Shown in pieces: positions 11,311 through 23,506 of a stretch of 64,000 nt of DNA. A program made the position numbers and the translations under genes. The stretch's first letter is position 1. Every line of letters starts with the position of its first letter. A model generated the notes under the pieces. The model worked only from the letters and a program-made list of their open reading frames with translations, ran no database searches and had not been told where the DNA came from. The DNA is from Primulina eburnea (taxonomy: Eukaryota > Streptophyta > Magnoliopsida > Lamiales > Gesneriaceae), in the NCBI RefSeq assembly GCF_022965805.1, contig NC_133109.1:8611375-8675374 (forward strand). The letters are read 5' to 3'.

Positions 11311-14300
11311 CATGGAATGCCTAGGACTATTGTTTCTGGTCGCGATGTTAAATTCTTGAGTTACTGTTGGAAGAATTTATGGGCTAAACTTGGCACAAAA
11401 TTGTCGTTTTCTACTACTTGTCATCGTCAAACGAATGGACAAACTGAAGTTGTCAATAGAACTTTGGGAACACTTTTGCGTGCCATTCTTTAAAAGAACT
11501 TGGATTGACATTTCTATGGATTTTATTTTGGGGTTGCCTAGTACTAAGAAGGGAAGGGATTCTATTTTTGTTGTTGTGGATAGATTCTCTAAGATGGCAC
11601 ATTTTATAGCTTGTCATAAAACCGATGATGCTTCAAACATTGTGGATTTGTTCTTTAGAGAAGTCGTTACGTTGCATGGCAGGACTATTGTTTCTGGTCG
11701 CGATGTTAAATTCTTGAGTTACTTTTGGAAGACTTTATGGGCTAAACTTGGCACAAAATTGTTGTTTTCTACTACTTGTCATCCTCAAACGGATGGAAAA
11801 ACTGAAGTTGTCAATAGAACTTTGGGAACACTTTTGCGTGCTATTCTTAAAAAGAACTTGGATTGACATTTCTATGGACTTTATTTTGGGGTTGCCTAGA
11901 ACTAAGAAGGGGGGATTCTATTTTTTTTTTGTTGTGGATAGATTCTCTAAGATGGCAAATTTTATAGCTTGTCATAAAACCGATGATGTTTCAAACATTG
12001 CGGATTTGTTCTTTAGAGAATTCGTTAAGTTGCATCATTTGCCTAGGACTATTGTTTCTGGTCGTGATGTTAAATTCTTGAGTTACTTTTGGAAGACTTT
12101 ATGGGATAAACTTGGCACAAAATTGTTGTTTTCTACTACTTGTCATCCTCAAACGGAAGGACAAACTGAAGTTGTCAATAGAACTTTGGGAACACTTTTG
12201 CGTGCCATTCTTAAAAAGAACTTGGATTGACATTTCTATTGATTTTATTTTGGGGTTGCCTAGTACTAAGAAGGGAAGGGATTCTATTTTTGTTGTTGTG
12301 GATAGATTCTCTAAGATGTCACATTTTATAGCTTTTCATAAAACCGATGATGCTTCAAACATTGCGGATTTGTTCTTTAGAGAAGTCGTTACGTTGCATG
12401 GCCTGCCTAGGACTATTGTTTCTGGTCGCGATGTTAAATTCTTGAGTTACTTTTGGAAGACTTTATGGTCTAAACTTGGCACAAAATTGTTGTTTTCTAC
12501 TACTTGTCATCCTCAAACGGATGAAAAAACTGAAGTTGTCAATAGAACTTTGGGAACACTTTTGCGTGCTTTTCTTAAAAAGAACTTGGATTGACATTTC
12601 TATGGACTTTATTTTTGGGTTGCCTAGAACTAAGAAGGGGAGGGATTCTATTTTTGTTGTTGTGGATAGATTCTCTAAGATGGAAAATTTTATAGCTTGT
12701 CATAAAACCGATGATGTTTCAAACATTGCGGATTTGCTCTTTAGAGAAGTCGTTAAGTTGCATGGCTTGCCTAGGACTATTGTTTCTGGTCGTGATGTTA
12801 AATTCTTGAGTTACTTTTGGAAGACCTTATGGGATAAACTTGACACAAAATTTTTGTTTTCTACTACTTGTCATCCTCAAACGGAAGGACAAACTGAAGT
12901 TGTCAATAGAACTTTGGGAACACTTTTACGTGCCATTCTTAAAAAGAACTTGGATTGACATTTCTATGGATTTTATTTTGGGGTTGCCTAGTCCTAAGAA
13001 GGGAAGGGATTCTATTTTTGTTGTTGTGGATAGATTCTCAAAGATGGCACATTTTATAGCTTTTCATAAAACCGATAATGCTTCAAACATTGCGGATTTG
13101 TTCTTTAGAGAAGTCGTTACGTTGCATGGCATGCCTAGGACTATTGTTTCTGGTCGCGATGTTAAATTCTTGAGTTACTTTTGGAAGACTTTATGGTCTA
13201 AACTTGGCACAAAATTGTAGTTTTCTACTACTTGTCATCCTCAAACGGATGGAAAAACTGAAGTTGTCAATAGAATTTTGGGAACACTTTTGCGTGCTAT
13301 TCTTAAAAAGAACTTGGATTGACATTTCTATGGACTTTATTTTTGGGTTGCCTAGAACTAAGAAGGGGAGGAATTCTATTTTTGTTGTTGTTGATAGATT
13401 CTCTAAGATGGCACATTTTATAGCTTGCCATAAAACCGATGTTGCTTCAAACATTGCGGATTTATTCTTTAGAGAAGTCGTTAGGTTGCGTGGCATGCCT
13501 AGGAATATTGTTTTTGATCGCGATGTTATATTTTTGAGTTACTTTTGGAAGACTTTATCGGCTAAATTTGGCACAAAATTGTTGTTTTCTACTACTTGTC
13601 ATCCTCAAACGGATGGACAAACTGAAGTTGTCAATAGAACTTTGGGAACAATTTTGCGTGCCATTCTTAAAAAGAACTTGGATTGACATTTCTATGGACT
13701 TTATTTTGGGGTTGCCTAGGACTAAGAAGGGGAGGGATTCTATTTTTGTTGTTGAGGATAGATTCTCTAAGATGGCACATTTTATAGCTTGTCATAAAAC
13801 CGATGATGCTTCAAACATTGCGTATTTGTTCTTTAGAGAAGTCGTTACGTTGCTCGGAATGCCTAGGACTATTGTTTCTGGTCGCGATGTTAAATTCTTG
13901 AGTTACTATTGGAAGAATTTATGGGCTAAACTTGGCAAAAAATTGTCGTTTTCTACTACTTGTCATCCTCAAACGGATGGACAAACTGAAGTTGTCAATA
14001 GAACTTTGGGAACACTTTTGCGTGCTATTCTTCAAAAGAACTTGGATTGACATTTCTATGGACTTTATTTTGGGGTTGGCTAGGACTAAGAAGGGGAGGG
14101 ATTCTATTTTTGTTGTTGTGGATAGATTCTCTAAGATGACACATTTTATAGCTTGTCATTAAACCGATGATGCTTCAAACATTGCGGATTTGTTCTTTAG
14201 AGAAGTCGTTAAGTTGCATGGCATGCCTAGGACTATTGTTTCTGGTCGCGATGTTAAATTATGAGTTACTTTTGGAAGACTTTAAGGGCTAAAATTGGCA

Positions 14301-15026
14301 CAAAATTCTTGTTTTCTACTACTTGTCATCCTCAAACGGATGGACAAACTGAAGTTGTCAATAGAACTTTGGGAACACTTTTGCGTGCCATTCTTAAAAA
14401 GAACTTGGATTGACATTTCTATGGACTTTATTTTGGGGTTGCCTAATACTAAGAAGGGGAGGGATTCTATTTTTGTTGTTGTGGATAGATTCTCAAAGAT
14501 GGCACATTTTACAGCTTGTCAAAAAACCGATGATGCTTCAAACATTGCGGATTTGTTCTTTAGAGATGTAGTTAGCTTGCATGGCATGCCTAGGACTATT
14601 GTTTCTGGTCGTGATGTTATATTCTTGAGTTACTTTTGGATTACTTTATGGGCTAAATTTGGCACAAAATTGTTGTTTTCTACTACTTGTCATCCTCAAA
14701 CGGATGGACAAACTGAAGTTGTCAATAGAACTTTGGGAACACTTTTGCGTGCAATTCTTAAAAGAACTTGGATTGACATTTCTATTGACTTTTTTTTGGG
14801 GTTTCCAAGGACTAAGAAGGGGAGGGATTCTATTTTTGTTGTTGTGGATAGATTCTCTAAGATGTCACATTTTATAGCTTGTCATTAAACCGATGATGCT
14901 TCAAACATTGCGGATTTGTTCTTTAGAGAATTCGTTAGGTTGCGTGGCATGCCTAGGACTATTGTTTCTGATCGCGATGTTATATTCTTGAGTTACTTTT
15001 GGAAGACTTATGGGCTAAACTTGGCA
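11311..15026 (+). repeat. Integrase-derived 364-bp satellite, segment A
   Basis: About ten tandem monomers of 364 bp with the same phase recurring at 11748, 12112, 12476, 12840, 13204, 13568 and 13932. Translated, each monomer is a Ty3/gypsy integrase core from TWIDISMDF through DRFSKMAHF to TEVVNRTLG and AILKKNLD. Because 364 is not a multiple of three, each copy shifts the frame by one. The apparent 160-codon ORFs are part out-of-frame reading and part integrase. Two monomer types (PSTKKG...TDGK and PRTKKG...TEGQ) alternate for about five copies at 11500-13320. Other types follow (FDRDVIF, SYYWKN). The left edge is a family B LTR and the right edge a truncated copia LTR. Source lineage is chromovirus-like and not otherwise assigned. 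Confidence 0.93.
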
Positions 15027-16930
15027 AGGTTGATGATGGCTCCAACCAAGTTGTGAACAACTTGGCTCTTGAATGGAATGAAGATCTACAAGCTTCCTTG
15101 GACTCCTTTCTTTCTTTCAAAATTAGGCCCACCACTAGCAAACTAGAACCTCTCTTATTTTGCACTAGAAAAATAAAAGTATTTTTCAAAGAGAAGTATT
15201 TTTCTTCCTCAACACTTGAAGAGAAAAATTGAGAGAAAACTTGAGAGAATAATGCTTCAATATTTCGGCCATTGTGTGCTAGAATGGGGGAAGGGAGACT
15301 TGTCTTGGACTTGCAAAAAGTAGAGACAATAGTAGCATGCCAAGCCTTGATATTTGAAAAAGTTGTCTCCAACCCTTCACCTCCCATGCATGCATATTAT
15401 ATGGTTTTTTATCAAAATAAAAACCCTGGACTAAATTTAATTATCTCAAACATATTTGAGACTAATTAAAAATTACTTGAATTTACCCAAGTCCCACTAG
15501 TTAAATAATTAATTTAAATTGAGCTCTACAAGACTCAATATAATTTAATTAATTCAACACTTGAATTAATATAATTATTTGGACTCTACTATGTCCACTA
15601 GTGTTTAATTAATTCAACACTTGAATTAATTTAATTTAGTCCATGATAATGTTTATGAAAATCACAATTTTCAAATACATTATTCAATTGGCCAACTTTT
15701 AATTTAGGAACACTTCCATAAATTAAAATTTACATTTCTCTCATAGAAGTCATACTTCTAATTTTCCTTACGCTTATAAACTCCTTTATAAGCCGTTCAA
15801 CACATTGAACTATTTTTACTTCTCAACGGGATCTAGAAAGCCAGCACTTGTGTGGCCCTCAATGGTTCATTGATACAACTAGCCGTGGGTTCACATCTCC
15901 ATGTGATTCGGACTAAAAATGTCCTTATATGAGCATACCCCAATTGCTCCATTCTTACTTATCAACTCCTTGATAACAAGAACGTCAGAACTCAAGTCTG
16001 ATAGTACCCAACCAATCATGTTAAACGCCTAGCAGCATCGCTTACATGATTCCCTAGGTATCAAATGATAGTGCCTGCAAGAACCATTCAATTATGGTTA
16101 GCGTACAGTACGGTCCCTTCAACTCATATATCCCGACCGATTCGACAACCATTGGTTTATCGAGAGTTGTCAATGAATCGATACTATGTGTCATGCCGTA
16201 GTTGCATCGATGGTGTAATCTATGAAACTCCTTTCATAATTACCACCATACTCTGATCAGAGATTTCACACTACATATACATGAAAACACATAGGATATC
16301 CATACCCGAAGGTAAGCGGTGAATCCCCGACTACAATGCATCGACTCCTATATGTTTCGACAGAACACCCAACCTTGCCACCTGATGACCCCTTGAGAGT
16401 CGGTAAACAAGTCAAAGTGCAATGCTAGCACATAGAGTCTCAATGTTGTCCCGGGTCATAAGGACTAATGGTGTACAACCATAAACTAGGACGTTTCCAC
16501 TCGATAAGTGAGAACCACTTGGAAAGTCCTTTAATGGAGGGTTGTTCAGTGCACTCTTCCAGGAGCACCTATCTGCATGCTTGGACATCACAATGTCCCC
16601 TACCAATGAAACATGGTACTCACATCGCAGATACTAGTCTCTAACTCGAGCGGCCTATATCCTTCTTAGCGGCGGCTGAATCGACTAGGAACTGTTTAGA
16701 ATATACAGTATTCCAAATATGAGTTTCATGATACTCATCATATGGGCATCTAATATTCTTTCTACTATTTGTATATTCAAGGACTTTATCTATGCAACTA
16801 GCATGGGTATACAGATAAAGATGTGCCAAAATAATAATTTCAAATATAATTAAAATAAAGATCGTTTATACATAGAGTTTCATTCTGAACACTCGGCCAA
16901 CACTTGGCTCGACGGGCACCTACTCTAACA
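15027..16930 (-). repeat. Ty1/copia 3' LTR, truncated
   Basis: Nearly the same as 32216-34119. On the minus strand it begins TGTTAGAGTAGGTGCC at 16930. About 160 bp at the LTR's 3' end, present in the partner LTR at 32052-32215, is missing. Satellite sequence joins it directly at about 15026. Short frames seen in it have no recognisable product. Confidence 0.88.
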
Positions 16931-16943
16931 ATCTCCCACTTGC
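16931..16943 (-). other. Copia polypurine tract
   Basis: The minus strand reads GCAAGTGGGAGAT against the LTR start at 16930, a typical copia plus-strand primer. Confidence 0.75.
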
Positions 16944-16944
16944 A

Positions 16945-17315
16945 CTAGAGCCAACTACCCATATGCTTCAAACCCATTGATTCGCGATGCTTCTCGAATA
17001 ATGGTCCATGTAAAGGCTTAGTTAGTGGATCAGCAACATTATCTGCGGAGTCGACTTTGTCAATCATGACATCTCCTCTTTCCACGATCTCTCTGAGGAT
17101 GTGGTACTTTCTCAATACGTTTTTGGACTTCTGATGAGACCTCGGCTCCTTTGCTTGAGCAATGGCTCCCGTGTTGTCACAAAACACCGGGACAGGAGCA
17201 ACTCCATTAGGAATGACGCCCAACTCTTGGACGAAATTCCTTATCCAAACTGCCTCCTCTGCTGCAGCTGATGCAGCAATGTATTCTGCCTCAGTGGTGG
17301 AATCCGTTGTACTGT
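16945..17315 (-). pseudogene. Copia pol C-terminus (RNase H), split by insertion
   Basis: Minus-strand reading gives STTEAEYIAAS, then FCDNTGAIAQAKEP, then ADPLTKPL, the C-terminal landmarks of copia RNase H, and stops at 16945. It is the end of the polyprotein whose bulk lies at 25091-28657. The two parts are separated by the 7775-bp gypsy element and share the duplicated ACTGT. No extra lesion is seen in this part. Confidence 0.9.
17311..17315. other. Target site duplication, left copy
   Basis: ACTGT immediately before the LTR start at 17316; repeated at 25091-25095 immediately after the other LTR. Confidence 0.9.
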
Positions 17316-18899
17316 TGTAATAGCCGAGTCCGGTGTACGGTACGATTTAAGTTTCGTTTGTTATTTGGGATATTTGATTAGATGTTCAGAGTTGTATTTT
17401 TGGGCTATAGTATTGTTAGTTTTATTGTCTTGAAGTGTTAGTTGATGTTGGTTGTTCGTTTCAGAGTTTCGGATCGATTTTAGTTGCATTGGAGGTGATC
17501 TTGGCCGTGACCTTAGTGCACCCGCGGTAGTGCAAGGAGTGCACCCGCGGTCGACTGTTCCAGTTTTTGTGTTGGAGGGCCGTAGCATCACCGCACCCGC
17601 GGTGATGCAGTGACCGCACCCGCGGTGTGTAGCGCACCTGCGGTGCTTGCAGTACCGCACCCGCGGTGTCTGTGGTTCAGGATTTTTGTGGACTGCCGAA
17701 AGCTCAGCGCACCCGCGGTCCTTGTGTTGGCGCACCCGCGGTGAAGGTATGGGCGAGATATTTAGTCGATTTTGGAGTGGTTGGCCATCACTTTTCCTTT
17801 TTCTTTCCTTCTCATTTTCGCATTTCTCTCCATTGCAAGGGTTTTTGGTCATTTCTTTCACTTCCTATCTTCGATTCAAGCGTTTGTTTGGAATTTCGAC
17901 TTGAGTTCGACGTTCTCCTTGGTGCTAGGAAGCTTGGGTAAGCTTTTGGTGCGATTCTGTTAAGGTTGTAAATTAAGAGTTGTTTAGGTGGGTTGTTTAT
18001 GTGGATTTATGGATTATTTAGCTTGTAATCTTGGATATTTAGTTGATATTGGTGTTATTTGTGGATTATTTGTTGTAGGTGGTGATCAAGAGCTAAGTTG
18101 AGGTGTTTGTTGTGGTTTGTAAGTGGAAATTCATTCCTTTTGCTCACATGATTTTATATGTATGTGTTTCAAAGAGTTTATTGTGTTATTCCCTTTCATT
18201 TGATCCATAGTATGTATTGTTATATGTATTGGAGGCATTGTATGTCTCATTATTGATTAAAGGGAATACAAAGAGATATATAGAGTTCAAAGTGATTGTT
18301 AAAACCAGAGAAGAGTTTAAATGTTTTCGGATTGATAAATACATAGTCAGAGATTGCATGCAATATTAGATGATCATCGCCCAGAGGCTTATATCCCTCA
18401 GAGTTATCGGTATTTATATCGATTTGGGATACGAGCAACCCCAGAGCAGAGATACTATTGATATCAATCCCCAGAGCAAAAGAGAAATACCATCATATTT
18501 TATGCTATTGCTATATTATTGATATTCAGAGTTTACAGTTCAGAGTTGATGGTATTTATGATTTCAAAGAGATGTTTTACAGAGTTATTGTTCATTGTTA
18601 TATAAGAGTTCCACTTGCTGAGATTTATTCTCATTTCAGTTATTTTCATGTGATGCAGATCAGAGTGGTGCCTCGGGACGTTGACTGTAGATCGGGGGTC
18701 ATATGCATACACCGTTGGAAGGAGGATTTTGGCATGATCATAGGAATGATGTTTTGTTTTTGTTATGTCATTTAAATGATCATGTATTTATTTTGTAAAG
18801 ATATTTGATGAAATGTATTTTGAAACTCCTTCCGTATATTTTAAAGAGAAAATTTTATTTCCGCTGCGTATTTATTTTAAAAGAGGATCGGGTGTCACA
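17316..18899 (+). repeat. 5' LTR of the intact element
   Basis: Starts TGTAATAGCCGAGTCC and ends ATCGGGTGTCACA; 1584 bp, the same length as the 3' LTR. It contains eight dyad motifs at 17516-17743. The recognisable TATA signal is weak (GATATTTAG just after the cluster). Confidence 0.95.
17516..17743 (+). promoter_or_regulatory. ACCGCACCCGCGGT dyad cluster, four pairs
   Basis: Eight copies of RCGCACCCGCGGT-like motifs in four pairs, each with exactly 23 bp from CACCCGCGG to CACCCGCGG. The arms ACCGC and GCGGT are inverted repeats around ACCC. Very CpG-rich against an AT-rich LTR. Confidence 0.7.
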
Positions 18900-18904
18900 T
18901 TTAG

Positions 18905-18916
18905 TGGTATCAGAGC
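18905..18916 (+). other. Primer binding site
   Basis: TGGTATCAGAGC, matching the 3' end of plant initiator-Met tRNA, five bases after the LTR end. The remaining leader to the start codon at 19036 has no other feature that I recognise. Confidence 0.9.
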
Positions 18917-19035
18917 GGTGTTCTTCGGACCAATGCATATGACTTCGTCTACTTTCAACTGTCCGGGTATGTTTTCTTTGCATCTATCTATTGTTATGTA
19001 TTGATTGGTATCTTGTGAGCATTGTAGAGTAGAGG

Positions 19036-22000
19036 ATGCCTCCTAAGCGTAAGGCGTCAGAGGGGGAGGATAGTTCGTCCTCGAGAGTTGTCGACGAGTT
19101 CGGCAAGTTACTGAAGGAGCAGGCTAAGGTTCACAGTGAGCAGATCCAGCAGTTGCTTAGACTGCAAGGAGCAGGCCAGGGCAGAGACCAAGGTAGGGGG
19201 CAGGTTGCTCCAGTAGCAGTTGGTTCTGATGCTATCTTTTCTGCGTTTAAGAGGATGGATCCACCCGAGTTTCCAGGCAGCTCCGATCCTTTAGCTGCAG
19301 TAGAGTGGGTCAAGGCTTTGGAGGCGATTTTTGATCATCTCCACTATGAGGACAGAGACCGTATCAGTTGTGCTGTTTTCATGCTGGTTAAAGCTGCACG
19401 TTTGTGGTGGAATGCGACCAAGGTTGGCATTGATGTTTCTACTTTGAAGTGGTCTGAGTTTACTGAGCTTTTCTACGACAAGTACTTTCCTGATGCACTG
19501 CGAGCGAGGAAGGTCACAGAGTTCTTGGAGCTTCGTCAGGGGAGCTTGAATGTGGACGAGTATATTCTCAAGTTCGAGGAGGGTTGCCTTTTTGCTCCGT
19601 ACATTGCTACCAGTGATAAAGATAAAGGTGCTCACTTCATTCGAGGCCTTAGAGCGGAGATCAGGCGTGATATCAATATGTCCAAGGCTGTGACTTTCAA
19701 GGAGATTGTGTCCAAGGCGTTGCTAGCAGAGCAGGACGAGAAAGATATCGCCAGGGAGAGACAGGCGAGGCACCAGGCTAATGTTCAAAGAGGCCAGAGT
19801 TCAGGTCAGCGTGGCAGAGATCGATTCAAGGGGAAGGGCAAGGTGGATCAGAGTCCTAGGCCACCGTCAGTGCCAGTTGCTCCGTCTGATTCTGAGAGAT
19901 CTTTGTGTCCCAAGTGTAGCAGACCCCATCGTGGAGAGTGTAGATTTGGCTCTCGTTCTTGTTATCGTTGTGGCATGCCAGGCCATATTTCCAGAGATTG
20001 TCCTAGGGGAGCTAGCCAGGAGAAGGTGCAGGGTCGTATCTTTTCGATGACTAAGGAAGGTATTAATCGTAATTCTTCTGTAATCTCTAGTTCCATTTTA
20101 ATTTCAGGCAGAGTAGCTACTACTTTGATTGATACTGGTGCTACTCATTCTTTTATGTCTGAATTGTTTTTGAGATCTTTGGGTATAGTTCCTTCTGTTA
20201 TTCCCCTTCAGCTTAGTGTTGTTTTGCCTTCGGGAGATGTTTTGTGCCCGACTTCCATAGTGTATGCGTGCCCCGTTCGTTTTGTTGATCGAGAGGTCTT
20301 TGCTGATTTGATTGTGATCCCGATGGTTGCCTTTGATGTTATTCTTGGCATGGATTGGCTGTCGACCTATCGTGCTGTTATTGATTGCGTTGCTAAGACG
20401 GTGACTTTTGCAGATGATGACCGGGGAGGAATTCTCGCCAGCTCAGGTACTTCGCTGGTCCTTCCTTTTATTTCGTGTCTTGATGCTGAGAGGCTATTGT
20501 GTAGAGGTTGTGATGTTTTTCTAGCATCTGTTGTGAATATGGATAGACTGATTAAGTTGAATATTGATGATATTGATGTGGTGAGGGAGTTTGCGGATGT
20601 GTTTGAGGATGATGTTCCGGGTTTGCCGCCGGATAGAGATGTAGAGTTTGTTATTGATCTTGCTCCAGGTACGGTTCCTATTTCTAAGGCTCCGTATAGG
20701 ATGGCTCCTACCGAGATGAAAGAGTTGAAGACGCAGTTGCAGGATCTTCTAGATAAGGGTTTCATTCGTCCGAGTTCTTCGCCTTGGGGAGCTCCGGTTC
20801 TATTTGTTAAGAAGAAGGACGGGTCTTTGCGTCTGTGTATCGATTACAGAGAGCTCAACAAAGTGACGATCAAGAACAAGTATCCGTTGCCACGGATTGA
20901 CGATCTATTTGACCAACTCCAGGGTGCCACTGTTTTCTCGAAGATTGATCTTCGGTCTGGCTACTATCAGTTGAAGGTTAGGGAGTCTGATATCCCTAAG
21001 ACGGCTTTCAGGACCAGGTATGGTCACTATGAGTTTCTCGTGATGTCTTTTGGTTTGACCAATGCCCCTTCTGTTTTCATGGACCTGATGAACCGTGTGT
21101 TCAAGCCGTATTTGGATAGCTTCGTCATTGTCTTTATCGACGATATATTGATCTATTCCAAGACCAGAGAGCTTCATTCAGAGCATCTCAGAGTTGTTCT
21201 CCAGTTGCTGAGAGAACGGAGGTTGTTTGCTAAGTTGAAGAAGTGTGAGTTTTGGCTGGATCAGATTTCTTTTCTAGGCCATGTCGTTTCGAGGGATGGC
21301 ATTGCTGTTGATCCGATGAAGATAGAGGCGATTCAGAAGTGGCCTATTCCTACGACTGTTTCAGAGGTACGCAGTTTCCTTGGTTTGGCGGGTTATTATC
21401 GTCGTTTTATTTCGGATTTTTCCAAGATTGCCCTGCCATTGTCCAATCTGACAAGGAAGACTGTGAAGTTCGAGTGGTCTATAGATTGCCAGAGCGCATT
21501 TCAGGAGTTGAAGGATAGATTGACGTCAGCTCCTATTCTCGCATTGCCCAGTGGTTCAGAGGATTTTGTGGTCTTTACCGATGCGTCGAAGAAGGGTCTC
21601 GGTGCAGTGTTGATGCAGAGAGGTAAGGTCATTGCCTATGCTTCTCGCCAGTTGAAGGATTATGAGAAGAATTATCCGACGCACGATTTGGAGCTAGCAG
21701 CTGTGGTTTTCGCCCTTAAGATTTGGAGACATTATCTGTATGGCGAAAAGTGTGAGATCTTCACAGACCACAAGAGTTTGAAGTATCTGTTCTCGCAGAA
21801 AGAGCTCAATATGCGGCAGAGGAGGTGGTTAGAGCTTGTCAAGGATTACGATGTAACTATCAGTTATCACCCAGGGAAGGCGAATGTTGTGGCTGATGCT
21901 TTAAGCCGCAAGTCGAGTGTTTCATTGAGTTCTTTGATTCAGAGACCGTTACTGATGGATTTGCAGAGAGAGGATATTGATCTGGTGATTCCAGGCACCA

Positions 22001-23466
22001 TTGCTCGTCTTTCAGCGTTAGTTATTCGATCTTCATTGACGGACAGGATTCGTAGAGAGCAGTCGACTGATGTTCAGTTGACAGAGTTGAGAGATAGAGC
22101 AGAGATTAGAGGTAATTCAGAGTTTGCTTTGAATGGTGATGGTTTGGTGACTTTCAGAGGTCGTATTTGTGTTCCTTCTGGCGACGATATTCGTAGAGAT
22201 ATTCTGACAGAGGCTCATACCGCGCCGTATTCGATTCATCCAGGCAGTACGAAGATGTATCAGGATCTTCGTCGACTCTACTGGTGGCCAGGTATGAAGA
22301 AGGATGTTGCTTTGTTTATTTCTCAGTGCCTTACTTGTCAGCAGGTGAAGATTGAGCACCAGAGACCTGCTGGGACATTGTTGTCGTTGCCGATTCCTCA
22401 GTGGAAGTGGGAGCATATTACGATGGATTTCGTGACTGGTCTTCCCAGAGTGCGGAGAGGTTTCAATTCTATTTGGGTTATCGTTGATAGATTGACTAAG
22501 TCAGCGCACTTTCTTCCAGTCAAGACGACGTATTCGATGAACCAGTATGCCGAGGACTACATAGCAGAGATTGTCAGACTTCATGGTGTTCCTGTGTCGA
22601 TCGTGTCTGATCGTGACCCCAGATTTACTTCAGAGTTTTGGAAGAGTTTGCACAGAGCTATGGGTTCGCGATTAGCATTCAGTACAGCCTATCATCCTCA
22701 GAGTGATGGTCAGTCAGAGAGAGTCATTCAGATTCTTGAGGATATGCTCAGAGCGTGTACTATAGACTTTCCAGGTAGCTGGGATTCTTTGTTGCCTTTG
22801 GCTGAGTTCACTTATAATAATAGCTACCAGGCGACGATTGGCATGGCACCGTATGAGGCACTTTATGGCAGGAAGTGCAGGTCTCCCTTGTATTGGGACG
22901 AGGTTGGTGAGAGGAAGATGTTGGGACCAGAGTTGGTCCAGCAGACTGCTGATGTTGTTGCTGTTATCAGAGAAAGGATGAAGACTGCCCAGTCCAGACA
23001 GAAGAGCTATGCAGATGTTCGTCGCAGACCTTTGCAGTTCGAGATTGGCGACCACGTGTTTCTGAAGATAGCACCTCTCAAAGGTGTGATGAGATTTGGT
23101 AAGAAGGGCAAGTTGAGTCCTAGATTTATTGGTCCATTCGAGATATTGGACAGAGTTGGCGATCGAGCCTACAGATTAGCCCTACCTCCAGATCTTGACA
23201 GAGTTCATAATGTGTTTCACGTTTCGATGCTCAGGAAGTATGTTGCAGATCCTTCCCATGTTCTACGCCATGAGCCATTGGACTTGACGCCGAATTTGAC
23301 ATATCAAGAGATTCCGATTCAGATTTTGGATCGCACAGTTAGAGTTCTGAGGAACAAAGAGATCGGCATTGTCAAAGTTCTTTGGAGGAACCATTTGTTA
23401 GAGGAGGCTACGTGGGAACCAGAGGATGAGATGAGAGAGAAGTATCCTGAGTTGTTCGTGCCGTGA
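19036..23466 (+). CDS. Ty3/gypsy chromovirus gag-pol polyprotein, intact
   Basis: 1476 codons in one frame without a stop. The start MPPKRKA is the first good ATG after the primer site and is conserved in the deleted copy at 1915. Domains by residue: gag 1-280, CCHC knuckle with [14 protein letters not shown] (about 303-317), aspartic protease [10 protein letters not shown] (near 366), RT with IDLRSGYYQ (near 637) and [10 protein letters not shown] (near 700), RNase H (FTDASKKG near 848), integrase zinc finger ending CLTCQQVK (near 1099), integrase D,D,E in MDFVTGLP (1131), SDRDPRF (1192) and QSDGQSER (1228), GPFEIL (about 1364), and a chromodomain-like tail from about 1426 to the end. One oddity is MSFGLTNAP near residue 671, where the relatives here have MPFGLTNAP. 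The protein would build the particle, copy the RNA and integrate the cDNA in heterochromatin. Confidence 0.96.
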   Translation: MPPKRKASEGEDSSSSRVVDEFGKLLKEQAKVHSEQIQQLLRLQGAGQGRDQGRGQVAPVAVGSDAIFSAFKRMDPPEFPGSSDPLAAVEWVKALEAIFDHLHYEDRDRISCAVFMLVKAARLWWNATKVGIDVSTLKWSEFTELFYDKYFPDALRARKVTEFLELRQGSLNVDEYILKFEEGCLFAPYIATSDKDKGAHFIRGLRAEIRRDINMSKAVTFKEIVSKALLAEQDEKDIARERQARHQANVQRGQSSGQRGRDRFKGKGKVDQSPRPPSVPVAPSDSERSLCPKCSRPHRGECRFGSRSCYRCGMPGHISRDCPRGASQEKVQGRIFSMTKEGINRNSSVISSSILISGRVATTLIDTGATHSFMSELFLRSLGIVPSVIPLQLSVVLPSGDVLCPTSIVYACPVRFVDREVFADLIVIPMVAFDVILGMDWLSTYRAVIDCVAKTVTFADDDRGGILASSGTSLVLPFISCLDAERLLCRGCDVFLASVVNMDRLIKLNIDDIDVVREFADVFEDDVPGLPPDRDVEFVIDLAPGTVPISKAPYRMAPTEMKELKTQLQDLLDKGFIRPSSSPWGAPVLFVKKKDGSLRLCIDYRELNKVTIKNKYPLPRIDDLFDQLQGATVFSKIDLRSGYYQLKVRESDIPKTAFRTRYGHYEFLVMSFGLTNAPSVFMDLMNRVFKPYLDSFVIVFIDDILIYSKTRELHSEHLRVVLQLLRERRLFAKLKKCEFWLDQISFLGHVVSRDGIAVDPMKIEAIQKWPIPTTVSEVRSFLGLAGYYRRFISDFSKIALPLSNLTRKTVKFEWSIDCQSAFQELKDRLTSAPILALPSGSEDFVVFTDASKKGLGAVLMQRGKVIAYASRQLKDYEKNYPTHDLELAAVVFALKIWRHYLYGEKCEIFTDHKSLKYLFSQKELNMRQRRWLELVKDYDVTISYHPGKANVVADALSRKSSVSLSSLIQRPLLMDLQREDIDLVIPGTIARLSALVIRSSLTDRIRREQSTDVQLTELRDRAEIRGNSEFALNGDGLVTFRGRICVPSGDDIRRDILTEAHTAPYSIHPGSTKMYQDLRRLYWWPGMKKDVALFISQCLTCQQVKIEHQRPAGTLLSLPIPQWKWEHITMDFVTGLPRVRRGFNSIWVIVDRLTKSAHFLPVKTTYSMNQYAEDYIAEIVRLHGVPVSIVSDRDPRFTSEFWKSLHRAMGSRLAFSTAYHPQSDGQSERVIQILEDMLRACTIDFPGSWDSLLPLAEFTYNNSYQATIGMAPYEALYGRKCRSPLYWDEVGERKMLGPELVQQTADVVAVIRERMKTAQSRQKSYADVRRRPLQFEIGDHVFLKIAPLKGVMRFGKKGKLSPRFIGPFEILDRVGDRAYRLALPPDLDRVHNVFHVSMLRKYVADPSHVLRHEPLDLTPNLTYQEIPIQILDRTVRVLRNKEIGIVKVLWRNHLLEEATWEPEDEMREKYPELFVP

Positions 23467-23493
23467 CGTCAATTTCGCGGACGAAATTCCCTT

Positions 23494-23506
23494 AAGGGGG
23501 GGAGAT
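23494..23506 (+). other. Polypurine tract
   Basis: A run of A and G (AAGGGGGGGAGAT) directly before the 3' LTR start at 23507. Confidence 0.88.

Noticed and set aside
11390..14888. Repeated 160-codon ORFs as a tandem gene family
   Set aside because: Each begins with the wrong frame of one monomer and ends with the integrase frame of the next. The starts are set by the 364-bp period, there is no promoter per unit, and the catalytic Asp is mostly lost.
17516..17743. CRISPR-like array (short repeats with regular spacers)
   Set aside because: Repeats are 12-14 bp with 8-9 bp spacers inside a plant LTR, with no cas genes; spacing and context do not fit CRISPR.
17361..17861. 166-codon antisense ORF in the family A LTR (repeated at 23552-24052)
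   Set aside because: It runs antisense to the element through the dyad cluster; its Arg/Cys/Gly-rich repeats simply reflect the GC-rich motif read in one frame, and the other family A LTRs do not keep it.
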